A DNA stretch of 64,000 bases from Portulaca oleracea (Eukaryota > Streptophyta > Magnoliopsida > Caryophyllales > Portulacaceae): positions 31,511,408-31,575,407 of the forward strand of contig CM055888.1 in the NCBI GenBank assembly GCA_029582165.1, read 5' to 3'. Below are positions 13,294 to 23,287 of this stretch, piece by piece. Within the stretch, counting starts at the first letter, position 1. The number at the start of each line of letters is the position of its first letter. Made by a program: the position numbers and the translations under genes. The notes beneath the pieces were generated by a model. That model did no database searches, was not told the origin of the DNA, and was given only the letters and a program-made list of their open reading frames with translations.

Positions 13294-13948
13294 AGGGCTG
13301 TTCACATTTCGGTCTGGACTAGTCGACCCAAAAAAAATCGAACCAAACCCGGATCGAATGGTAACCGGTCCGGTCTTCGGTCCAAGTTTTTTATGTTTTC
13401 GGGTTCTGGTCCGGGTTGGGCTAAACCCGGAAAAACCCAAACCCGGACGGAAACTCAATTACTATAAAATTTTAATTTTAATTAAAAAAGATATTCTTGA
13501 TATTATGGACGTCAATCAAAACATTGTGGCATATATTCATCCTAGTCCAACGTTGTATAAATTCACCTAAATGATAATAACTTTGTATATATTTATGTGT
13601 GACTACAAATTGTCTGATATTGTTATGTATTCTACCATATTATTATATCATTTTAAATTTTTATAATTCATTACTTTCTAAATTCTTCCACCATAAAAAA
13701 TAATTTACAATATAAAAAAATGTAATTTTTAACAAAGGATATACATTAATTATCTAATCAATCTTTTTACAGATTTTAATAGAAAATTTTCAAAAATATC
13801 TCAATCGGTCCAAATTGGTCTGGGTTGGTCCGGTCCAAATCATAATCGGGTTGGTCTGGGTTGGGACCGGTTGTTTCTGGTCTGATCTTTGGTCCAACAT
13901 TTTCGCTATTTCGGGTTCTGGTCCGGGTTTGACCCAATGAACACCCCT
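13294..13948. mobile_element. MITE with 10-bp target duplication (Mutator-type)
   Basis: The termini are AGGGCTGTTCA and TGAACACCCCT, imperfect inverted repeats. They are flanked by an exact 10-bp duplication, AACAGTGATT (13284-13293 and 13949-13958). The interior carries GGTCCGG, GGTCTGGGTTGG and CCGGGTT motifs at both ends and is AT-rich in the middle. A 9-11 bp duplication points to the Mutator superfamily. It interrupts the older inverted LTR. Confidence 0.7.
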
Positions 13949-14107
13949 AACAGTGATTAGTTAGTTTTTCTTTCTTACCTTGTATTCTTTCGGGGATATG
14001 GAAGTGACGCCCAAATAAAAAGAAAAAAGGGGAGTCTTCCGCTGTTTATGTTAGTCAACGTTAGACTTTGACCGTTAATTTTATAATTGAATTTCCGAGG
14101 CGTTACA

Positions 14108-14625
14108 AATAATGACTAATAATAATAGTAATAGTAATAATTTTTAAAGTTTATAGTCATTGTACAAGGTTGAACAAAAATAGATAAAATAATGAAAATG
14201 AAAATGAAAACAATAATTACATCATAAGGATAGTTTAGGAAATTAAAAGTCATTTAAGTAAAAAAAAACATAATGAAGGGTACATTGATAAATCAATTTT
14301 GGGACAATTGAATCTTTATGCTCTTTTATAGTAGTTTAATGAAAAGGGAATAGTAATAATAATGACTAATAATAGTAATAATAATAATTTTAAAGTTCAA
14401 AGTCATTATATAAGGTTGGAAAAAAATATATAAAATGATGAAAATGAAAATGAAAAAAATAATTACACCATAAGGATAGTTTAGGAAATTAAAAAAAAAG
14501 GATAGTTTAGGAAATTAAAAGTTATTTAAGTAAAAAAAAAAAGTATAATGAAGGATATATTGGTAATCAATTTTGGGGCAATTGAATCTTTATGCTCTTT
14601 ATAGTAGTATAGATATTTATACCTA
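14108..14625. repeat. Two tandem copies of a ~250-bp AT-rich unit
   Basis: A segment starting AATGACTAATAATAATAGTA, passing AAGGATAGTTTAGGAAATTA and ending TTTATGCTCTTT occurs at about 14110-14330 and again at about 14360-14605. The second copy has an extra internal duplication of the AAGGATAGTTTAGG part. No ORF is present. The 14626-15047 stretch that follows is AT-rich and featureless to my reading. Confidence 0.6.
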
Positions 14626-15047
14626 AGAATGATGCTCATATTAATGTTTTATTTATCTCCTCCTTATCTTAACATCCCTTTATAAGTGTTGTTTCTCAAT
14701 GAAAAGTATGACTTACAGATGTTTCTCAATGAAAAATATGACTTACAGATGTCTTTCATGTACCCTTTGTTAGCATCACAAATGAATAAAATTTTAGTTC
14801 AAGAGTTATAATTAACGAAGGCAAATATGTTAAATATTAATTATTACTCATATATGTTTTAAATATAGGGAAATTAATGATTTTATTAAATTAAAAGTAC
14901 ATTGTTTAGTACTAATTTAACTTGGTTGTTTGTAATTAATCCTAATAATTATTTTACCTAATTTTTAAGCAACATTAACTTAAAACTTAATTTACCAACC
15001 TTAATAAATTAACAAGAATTCAAGAGATTTTTAACTAATCATATAAT

Positions 15048-15855
15048 CATGGGCGGAGATAGAGGGGTGTGGCGGGGGCCACGACACCCCTATACTCCAG
15101 AAAGCCTATATGTAGTAACATGTGTAAAAGTTTGCATGATTAATTTCATAGCTAAACTGTAGTTGCTTTGGAAGAAGGATATATTGCTTCCTTTGGTCTC
15201 TAGTTCAAACCTTAGTATGCTTAATTTTAGTTCCTTTGACTTTGGTGGCGATTTTCGTGTTTAAAAAGCCATCTCAATTTGCTTATTCATTTATTTAACT
15301 TTCTATTACTTTCTTTCTTTTAATTTTTTTTAATTTTATTCACCCTTTGTATGAATTGTAATATTTATTTCATCTTTGTTTCCCACATATGTTTTTTTTA
15401 TCTCACTTTATACTATATATATGAAACACTAAAGTTATAAATATTTTAATATATTTTATAGATACATAGTTTTAGAAGCTTATGTTTTCTTATTCTTTTT
15501 ATCTTTATATTTCATTACATGCCCTTTCAAAAAGGTTCTTTTTTTTAGATCTGCTAGAATAAATCTCTTCATACATTCCCGCGCATAGAGAAGACTACCT
15601 ACATCTAAATCCTCATAAACCTCACTTTAGATAGACTTTCTAGAGTACATTGTCGTTGTTCTATACTTCATTGTGGGATTAAAAATTAATAAGTATCTTT
15701 TCTACTAGATTGAACGTGAAATACCATAAAAGAATTTGGATAAAAATTCAATAAACAAGTAAAAATAAATAATTTGAAAATTAAATCTATTATAAAGTTG
15801 ACAAGAATATTAATAAATCGGCCGTCCTGATAAATATTTTCTAGCTCCGCCCCCG
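15048..15855. mobile_element. Non-autonomous hAT element
   Basis: The left end CATGGGCGGAGATAGA and the reverse complement of the right end, CGGGGGCGGAGCTAGA, form terminal inverted repeats. An exact 8-bp duplication, CATATAAT, flanks them (15040-15047 and 15856-15863). An 8-bp duplication with a GGGCGGAG core is typical of plant hAT elements. The 808-bp interior has no transposase, so this is a deletion derivative. Nothing is visible from 15864 to 16001. Confidence 0.75.
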
Positions 15856-16006
15856 CATATAATTTTCAAAAAAATAAATTATTTTTATCTGGAAGGTGTT
15901 GATCAACACTGATTGTTTTCGGCGATGAACATTGCTAAATAGCGTCAATTTTTTTTTTGGACGAAGAATAATGCTAATGCTGAATATTTGTATTTACTAC
16001 CATATG

Positions 16007-16835
16007 TGATGTATATTTGGTCCCAAATACACATCATGGGAACCAAATACAAGCTTATATTGAAAAGAAGCTTCAATCACTCACATCACTCTCAACTTTG
16101 GATGATTTCATCAAGTGCAATCAGATACTTTGCTCTATATCTCAAGAACCATAAAGCTATTGAGAAAGACACCCTAGAGCTGAATGTTCTACATCAAAAG
16201 AGTTTTCCAATGGTTTTTGAATCTTGAAGTTTGGAGAAGAAATGAGCAAGTTATCAATGTTTCTTTCTAGCTATGTACTTTTTAGTCTATTATGATGTCA
16301 TGTTTGTAATAGATGATGTAAGCTAGGAGATCATTGTAATCTTGATTGTACACGCCTAGGGGGGTTCTAATCTATTATAAATAGAACCCTTGGGAGGCCC
16401 TTTTATTCATTCAATATCAATCAAATACAAATCAAAACACATATGTTGTTTACCTCTCTAGTTTCTAAACTAGAATTGTAGTTCTCTTGAGGGAGGAATA
16501 TGTCATCTCTACTTCTATTCTAGGGTTGGCATCCTTAGATGGTGAAAGGTAGAATTGGAGGAACTATTGGAGTGGTGTGCCTATATCTCGATTGAAGAAT
16601 CCAAAGCCATTATCATTCGATTCTATCTTAGTGAGTTTCAATCTTGTTTCGTTTGATCTTTGTTTTTACATCTACATTGTTTCAATCACAATATCATTCG
16701 AATCTCATCCTAAACATCCAAGAAACTTACGTTCCATTCACCCATTCGTTCGTTCATACATTCATTCATAAAGAACCACTTAAAGATCCTAGTCTTTTTG
16801 TGTGATTTGATCACTTTTGATCCTATCATACATCA
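16007..16835 (+). repeat. 5' LTR of the Gypsy element
   Basis: 829 bp, TG...CA ends. A TATAAATAG box lies near 16376-16384, with CTAGGGGGGTTCTA just upstream. The ORFs within are shared with the 3' LTR and are not genes. Confidence 0.92.
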
Positions 16836-16839
16836 AAAT

Positions 16840-16855
16840 TGGTATCAGAGCCTAG
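16840..16855 (+). other. Primer-binding site, initiator-Met tRNA
   Basis: TGGTATCAGAGCCTAG starts four bases after the 5' LTR. The first 12 bases match the complement of the plant initiator-Met tRNA 3' end. Confidence 0.88.
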
Positions 16856-17063
16856 GAATTGATTCTTGTGGTTCTTGTTACCATCTTTTACAATCTTTCC
16901 ATCACAAATCCATCCCCCACCATTCCCATTTCACGTCCCCCACAAAACTCCACAAAGAACCCTTAAACCCAAACACAATCTATCCTAAACACATTCCATT
17001 TCTCGTTCCAACACCCTAGCCCCAAAACCGTGAGTTTCTTTTGATCTTTTTATATCAAGATTG

Positions 17064-18284
17064 ATGGCTAGTGAAAGTACTCCAATGGATCCAACCACGA
17101 CTTCCTAAGTTGATGTAGAATTGATGAAGCAAAAGATTGTTTGCCTCACCGACCAATTAAAGAAGTATATGCATCTTCAACATAGAGAGATGCGTGATGA
17201 TTCTCATGTTGGGAAACCTCAAGGTGATGAGGAGGACGCACAAAGTGAAAGAAGTGGACATCCAAGAAGGGAGGAACGATTTGATTTCAAAGTGGAGATT
17301 CCGGAATTTGATGGTAATCTTGATCCTGAAAACTTTCTAGATTGGATGCAAACTATTGAACGTGTCTTTGATCTTAAAGAAGTTCAAGATGGAAAGAAAG
17401 TGAAGTATGTGGCCCTAAAGTTGCGCAAACATGCGTCCATTTGGTGGACAAACTTACAAAAGAAGAGGCAAGCTAAGGGCAAGGACAAGATTAAGACATG
17501 GAGTAAGATGAAAAGCAAGTTGCAAGGAAAGTTTCTACCACCAAGTTATCTCCAAGATAACTACTACAAATTGCAACGTTTGGTTCAAGGAAGTAGAAGT
17601 GTGGAGGAGTACACCAAAGAGTTTGAACATCTACTTTGGCGTTGTGATCTCCAAGAGAATGAACCACAAACTTTGGTACGTTACTTGTTTGGTCTTAATG
17701 ATTGGATTCGTAATATTGTTGAGCTACACTCTTACCAATCTTTGGATGAATTGAGTTCTTTGGCCTTAAAAGTAGAAAGGCAAAGAAAAGAAAGAGGAAA
17801 AGAGACCATGACAAAGTACCAAACATCTTACAAACCATCCCAACCTACACGTCCATATACTCCACAACAAAAACCCTCATTTCCCACAAAACAACCCCAC
17901 AACAAAGCTCCACAAAATCAACCCCCATCCATCCCTAAACCCCACGTCCAAGAACCCAAATCATTAGCCCCAAGGAGATGTTTTCATTGCCAAGGATTAG
18001 GTCACTATGCCTCGGAGTGTCCTAATAATAGAGTTGTATCTTTGGTTGAATATCAAAGTGCTTTATATGTTGAACCGGAGTATAATGAAAGTGAGAATGA
18101 AGAGAAGGTTAATGAGACTCTTGACGTAAATGAGGAGGAAAATGTAGAGGAAGCGGATGAAGGAGAAATGTTGGTAGTAAGAAGGGCTCTAAGTGTTGCT
18201 TGTGTACCAAACGAGCAAGAACAAAGGGAGAACATATTTCATACAAAGTACTATTCAAAGCAAAGTTTGTTCCCTAATCATTGA
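17064..18284 (+). pseudogene. gag: gag (capsid and nucleocapsid) of the Gypsy element
   Basis: Gag forms the virus-like particle and binds the element RNA. The natural start is probably the ATG at 17064, because an in-frame TAA at 17106-17108 (codon 15) is followed by open sequence in the same frame. The longest open part starts at 17121. It has a retrotransposon gag domain (FDGNLDPENFLDWM through WWTNLQ and the LVQGSRSVEEYTKEF region), then a proline/lysine-rich linker. A CCHC zinc knuckle, CFHCQGLGHYASEC, follows near 17981-18022, and the tail is acidic. The frame then shifts into protease around 18250, where about two bases appear lost. The gag domain itself is otherwise intact. Confidence 0.85.
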
Positions 18285-21200
18285 TGGAGGAAGTTGCACT
18301 AATCCCGCTTCAACATCCATGGTGAATAAGCTACAATTGGAGGTTAGTCCACATCCATCCTCTTACACAATTCAATGGCTAAGTCAAGGGAAGGGTATTC
18401 GTGTGGTTCACCGTGTGCTTGTAAGTCTTTCCATTGGTAAAAACTATAAAGATTGTATTTGGTGTGATGTAATTCCAATGGATGCTTGTCATAGATTGCT
18501 TGGAAGACCTTGGTTATTTGATAGGCATGTTACTCATGATGGGAGGTCAAACACCTACACGTTTATTCTCAACAAAAAGAAGATCACATTGGCTCCTTTA
18601 CCACCATCTTCTATTATTCATCCACAACAACAACAACAACAAGAGAAGCAGACCAATATTGTGACCTTTATGAAGGCCGAGCACCATGAATTCCAAGAGC
18701 ACAAAAGTCTTATTTTAGCTAACTTGGAAGAGGAGAAAGCTCCCCAACAATTGAGCATTCACGTCTCCAACCTCTTTTGGAACGTTTCAAACATTTGTTC
18801 CCAAAAGAGATGCCAAAGGGATTGCCCCCAAGAAGAGAAATTGAGCACAAGATTGATCTAGTTTCGGGTTCAATGCTCCCCAACAAACCGGCCTACCGAA
18901 TGAACCCAAAGGATGCACAAGAAGTAGAAAGGCAAGTAGATGATCTTTTGTCCAAAGGCTTGGTGCGTGAAAGTATGAGTCCATGTGCCGTTCCCGTTTT
19001 GCTTGTACCAAAGAAATATGGATCTCAACGAATGTGTATGGATTGCCGAGCCATAAACAAGATCACAATCAAGTATAGATTTCCAATACCTCGACTTGAA
19101 GATCTACTTGATGAATTACATGGGAGTGTTGTGTTTTCTAAAGTTGATTTGAAAAGTGGATATCATCAAATTCGCATTCATGAAGGAGATGAGTGGAAAA
19201 CGGCATTCAAAACAAAAGAAGGCTTGTATGAATGGCTTGTCATGCCATTTGGCCTCACTAATGCACCATCTACTTTTATGCGTCTTATGAACCATGTATT
19301 AAAGCCTCTTATTGGCAAGTGTGTAGTAGCTTACTTTGATGATATTCTTGTGTATAGCAAAAGTGAGAAAGAACATGTAAAGCATCTAGAGTTGGTCATG
19401 TACATTTTGGAGAAGGAGCAACTCTACGCCAACATGGAGAAGTGTCACTTTTTCTCACCCAAGGTTGTGTTCCTTGGATATGTTCTTTCAAAAGAAGGCA
19501 TATAAGTCGACAAGGAGAAAGTGAAAGCTATTCAAGAGTGGCCTACACTAACATCTATTCATGAGGTACGGAGTTTTCATGGTTTAGCATCATTTTATAG
19601 AAGATTCATAAGGAATTTTAGCTCCATTCTTGCACCTATGACCGAATTGTTGAAAAAGAAAGAGTTTTCATGGAGTAAGGGTGCAAACGAAGCATTCGAG
19701 TTGATTAAGGAGAAATTATGTCATGCACCTATTCTTGCATTACCTTGTTTTGACAAAGTCTTTGAAGTTGAAGTTGATGCAATTGGAGTTGGAATTGGAG
19801 CCGTTCTATCTCAAGAAGGCCGACCTCTTGCTTTCTTTAGTGAGAAGTTGAATGAAGCCAAAAGGAAGTATAACACATATGATAAAGAGTTTTATGCAAT
19901 TATAAGAGCTCTTGAGCATTGGCGTCATTATCTTCTAAGTGGAGAATTCATTCTACATAGTGATCACGAAGCACTAAAGTTCATTCAAGGGCAACACAAG
20001 CTTAATCCAAGACATGCCAAATGGGTTGAGTACATGCAAGCATTTCATTTCATGATAAAGCATCAGGCGGGACATCTTAACAAAGGAGCGGATGCTTTAT
20101 CAAGAAGGTACTTACTCACTCATATTCTTGATTCAAGAGTCCTTGGTTTTGAACATATTAAAGGGTTATATGAGAATGATGAAGATTTCAAGGAGTTTTA
20201 TGAGCTTTGCAAGAAGCATCCCCACCAACTCTTTCATATTGAGCATGGATTTCTTTTTAAGGGAAATCAACTATGCATTCCTAAGAGTAGCATTCGTGAA
20301 TTGTTGATTATGGAAGTCCATGAAGGATCATTGGCGGGTCATTTTGGCATTGAGAAGACTTATTTGATGATGAAAGAGCATTACTTTTGGCTAGCATGAT
20401 CAAAGATGTTGAGCATATGATCAAGAGGTGTAATACTTGCAATATCTCAAAAGCTCATGCCTTACCACAAGGCTTATACACGCCATTACCTATTCCACAT
20501 AGTCCATGGGAAGATGTGAGTTTAGACTTCATTGTGGGTCTACCAAGAACTCAAAGAGGCAAGGATTCAATTATGGTTGTCGTTGATAGGTTTTCAAAGA
20601 TGACACATTTCATTCCATGCCATACAACCTATGATGCTACTAAAGTTGCAAATCTTTACTTTGAAGAAGTAGTGAAGTTACATGGTATTCCAAAGACCAT
20701 GGTGAGTGATAGAGATTCAAAGTTCCTTAGTCATTTTTGGTTAACATTGTGGAAGAAGCTTGGTATAAAATTGAAGTTTAGCACCGCATGTTATCCATAA
20801 ACGGATGGAAAAGCAGAAGTTACAAATCGTACTTTGGGAGCTTTACTTCGAGCATTGGTTAGTAAAGACAAAAAAGGGTGGGATACTCTTCTATGTCATG
20901 CTGAGTTTGTTTTTAATAGAAGCCCAAGCAAAGTCACGGGTTTGTCACCATTCCAAGTGATTTATGGAAGGAATCCTCTCCACACTATGGATCTTACACC
21001 TATTTCTACTACAACAAAGTTTAGCTTTGAAGCTAACAAAAGGGTGGAAGAGATTAAGAAGCTACATGAAGAACTTCGTGAGAAAATCTTGAAGTATACA
21101 CAAGATGTAGCAAGTAGAGTGAATAGAACAAGGAAGAAGGTTGTATTTGAACCGGGAGATCTTGTTTGGAATCACTTGAAGAAAGAAAGATTTCCTTCTA

Positions 21201-21395
21201 AAAGGAAAGGGAAATTAGCACCAAGAGCAGATGGTCCTTATGAAGTTTTGGAAAGGATTGGTGATAATGCTTACAAACTACAACTTGGTGAAGACTATGA
21301 AGGTAGTTGTACCATGTGAGTGATCTTAAGCCATACTATGGAGAAGAAGAAGAACTTCCTAGTTTGAGGACAAACTCTTCTCAACTAGGGGGGAA
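18250..21395 (+). pseudogene. pol: pol (protease, RT, RNase H, integrase) of the Gypsy element
   Basis: The domains run in Ty3/Gypsy order. The aspartic protease has IIDGGSCTN (about 18277-18303). Reverse transcriptase (about 18780-19500) has [11 protein letters not shown] and the catalytic [10 protein letters not shown] near 19333. RNase H (about 19510-20095) follows. Integrase (about 20390-21300) has [15 protein letters not shown] and a later Glu in AEVTNR, and its HHCC region is represented by [10 protein letters not shown]. Frames change at gag/protease, at protease/RT near 18772, at RNase H/integrase near 20390 and near 21300. In-frame TAA stops lie at 19503-19505 and 20798-20800. The second replaces the glutamine of a conserved CYPxTDG motif. 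No reading frame spans the polyprotein, so it needs proteins from another copy. Confidence 0.88.
21387..21395 (+). other. Polypurine tract
   Basis: AGGGGGGAA lies directly before the TG of the 3' LTR. This is the usual plus-strand priming site. Confidence 0.85.
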
Positions 21396-22228
21396 TGATG
21401 TCTGTTTGGTCCCAAATACACATCATGGGAACCAAATACAAGCTTATATTGAAAAGGAGCTTCAATCACTCACATCACTCTCAACTTTGGATGATTTCAT
21501 CAAGTGCAATCGGATACTTTTCTCTATATTTCAAGAACCATAAAGCTATTGAGAAAGACACCCTAGAGCCGAATGTTCTACATCAAAAGAGTTTTCCAAT
21601 GGTTTTTGAATCTTGAAGTTTGGAGAAGAAATGAGCAAGTTATCAATGTTTCTTTCTAGTTATGTACTTTTTAGTCTATTATGATGTCATGTTTGTAATA
21701 GACGATGTAAGCTAGGAGATCATTGTAATCTTGATTGTACACGCCTAGGGGGGTTCTAATCTACTATAAATAGACCCCTTGGGAGGCCCTTGTATTCATT
21801 CATTCAATATCAATCAAATACAAATCAAAATACATATGTTGTTTTCCTCTCTAGTTTCTAAACTAGAATTGTAGTTCTCTTGAGGGAGGAATATGTCATC
21901 TCTACTTCTATTCTAGGGTTGGCATCCTTAGATGGTGAAAGGTAGAATTGGAGGAACTATTGGAGTGGTGTGCCTATATCTCGATTGAAGAATCCAAAGC
22001 CATTATCATTCGATTCTATCTTAGTGAGTTTCAATCTTGTTTCGTTTGATCTTTGTTTTTACATCTACATTGTTTCAATCACAATATCATTCGAATCTCA
22101 TCCTAAACATCCAAGAAACTTACTTTCCATTCACCCATTCGTTTGTTCATACATTCATTCATAAAGAACCACTTAAAGATCCTAATCTTGTTGTGTGATT
22201 TGATCACTTTTGATCCTATCATACATCA
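21396..22228 (+). repeat. 3' LTR of the Gypsy element
   Basis: 833 bp, nearly identical to the 5' LTR, with a 4-bp ATTC expansion near 21797. The last frame of the integrase tail stays open across the polypurine tract and to about 21541 inside this LTR. Confidence 0.92.
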
Positions 22229-22306
22229 ATATGAAAAGTACAAACCTTAAGAGATGGAGAGATTGCACACCGTCCATTGGCGAGTTTCCATGATGAGCAG
22301 CAATAA

Positions 22307-22487
22307 GGCACCGTTCTTTTATGCAGTTAATTTGTGGTGCGATAAGTTACAGTTCAATAACTTGCGGTAGATTGCGGTAACTTGCGGTGGAAATAGTAAA
22401 AAGGTAATGGTAATTTGTGGTGAGTTGTGGTAGGTTGCGGTAATTTACGTTGCGGTTAGTTACGTTAACGCACAAAAGAACAGTGCC
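22307..22487. mobile_element. Tourist-like MITE
   Basis: GGCACCGTTCTTTT at the left and AAAAGAACAGTGCC at the right form terminal inverted repeats. TAA flanks both sides (22304-22306 and 22488-22490). A TAA duplication with this terminus fits PIF/Harbinger (Tourist) MITEs. The 181-bp interior repeats TTGCGGTA and TTACG motifs. Confidence 0.7.
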
Positions 22488-22514
22488 TAAATAGAGTAAG
22501 CTATTATCAATATT

Positions 22515-23064
22515 AGGGGTGGGCACGGATCAGTTAACCGATCCAACCATAAATTCAGATCGGTTAACCGTATGTTCGGATAGTTAAAATCATGATCCGT
22601 ATCCGATCCGAAAGTTTCGGTTAACCAAATTGTCGAATAACAAAATTTGCAATCCGTATCCAATCTGAAAGTTTTGGTTAACCGAATTTCGGATCGGATA
22701 ACCATATATCCACGGATTGTAAAGCACTCGTACAATAATAATCATTGTCTTTCATACCTTAATATGTTTAAAATTGTGAACTTTATGTATTGTGTTACAT
22801 TTTTACGCTTATGACTACTAATTTACCACAAAAAAATAACATTTGAAGGGTTCAAAGTTGAAAATGAATCATTTTCGGATTCTCGGATAATCGATAGATT
22901 ATCCGGATTTTTCAACCCCCGATCCGTATCCGATCCATGATTCAGGGGAAAAATTCGGATCGGTTAACCGATCCGCCAACTTCAAAAATTATCCGCTAAT
23001 TATCCATTTTTTCGGATCGAATTTTTGGATCGGATCACGGATTATAGATTTTTTACCCACCCCT
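22515..23064. mobile_element. MITE rich in CGGTTAACCG palindromes
   Basis: AGGGGTGGGCA at the left and TACCCACCCCT at the right form terminal inverted repeats of about 10 bp. The interior has many copies of GATCGGTTAACCGATC-like palindromes and TATCCGATCC motifs. The flanks share ATTATCA with an offset, so the target duplication is not settled. No coding potential. Confidence 0.55.
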
Positions 23065-23164
23065 AATTATCATCTTGGATTTCTTTGCATCACTTGTGTT
23101 CCCATTCTTGGGTAGAGAGAAAAATAGAGTGAGAATGAGACATAGAGCAACCTTATTCATTGGG

Positions 23165-23287
23165 ATTAGGGATGACAATGGGTCGGAGGCGAATCGGAGG
23201 TAGGTACCTCCACCTTCGCTCCAATTAATAATCAGAGGTGGAGGTCCACCTCCAAATTCGATTAATCGGAGGTGGGAGGACCTCCAA
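23165..23287. repeat. Left half of a CCTCCGATT-rich repeat, interrupted by CACTA
   Basis: From ATTAGGGATGACAATGGGTC the sequence repeats GGAGGT and CGATTAATCGG motifs. It resumes at 29764 with AATCGGAGGTACC and CTCCGACTCCGATTA up to about 29880. The CACTA element therefore landed inside an older GATGACAATGGG-type repeat. Confidence 0.5.

Larger units (their letters stand above)
5251..14107 (+). mobile_element. Older inverted LTR of the same family, split by later insertions
   Basis: The left part begins GTAAAACCCCGAAAAA at 5255 and the right part ends CCGAGGCGTTACA at 14107. These are the reverse complement of the ends of copies A and B, but clearly more diverged. AATAA flanks both outer sides (5246-5250 and 14108-14112). 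A MITE (5639-6542), a TRIM (6678-7086), solo LTR B (7867-11179) and a second MITE (13294-13948) were inserted later. The stretches 7087-7866 and 11185-13293 are the host LTR itself, with an ATT microsatellite at about 7575-7678. No gene is visible in them. The first five bases at the left end do not match the family start, so that end is uncertain. Confidence 0.6.
16007..22228 (+). mobile_element. Ty3/Gypsy LTR retrotransposon, structurally complete, coding-dead
   Basis: Two LTRs (16007-16835 and 21396-22228) begin TGATGT and end CATCA. They are flanked by an exact 5-bp duplication, ATATG (16002-16006 and 22229-22233). A primer-binding site, a polypurine tract, gag, protease, reverse transcriptase, RNase H and integrase appear in Ty3/Gypsy order. 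The frame is broken by three in-frame stops and about four frameshifts, so this copy cannot encode its own proteins. By hand count the LTRs differ at roughly 18 positions plus a 4-bp indel (about 2%). That suggests an insertion in the last one to two million years under common plant rates. Initiator-Met priming and an integrase tail running into the 3' LTR suggest a chromovirus close to the CRM clade, which is an inference. Confidence 0.93.
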
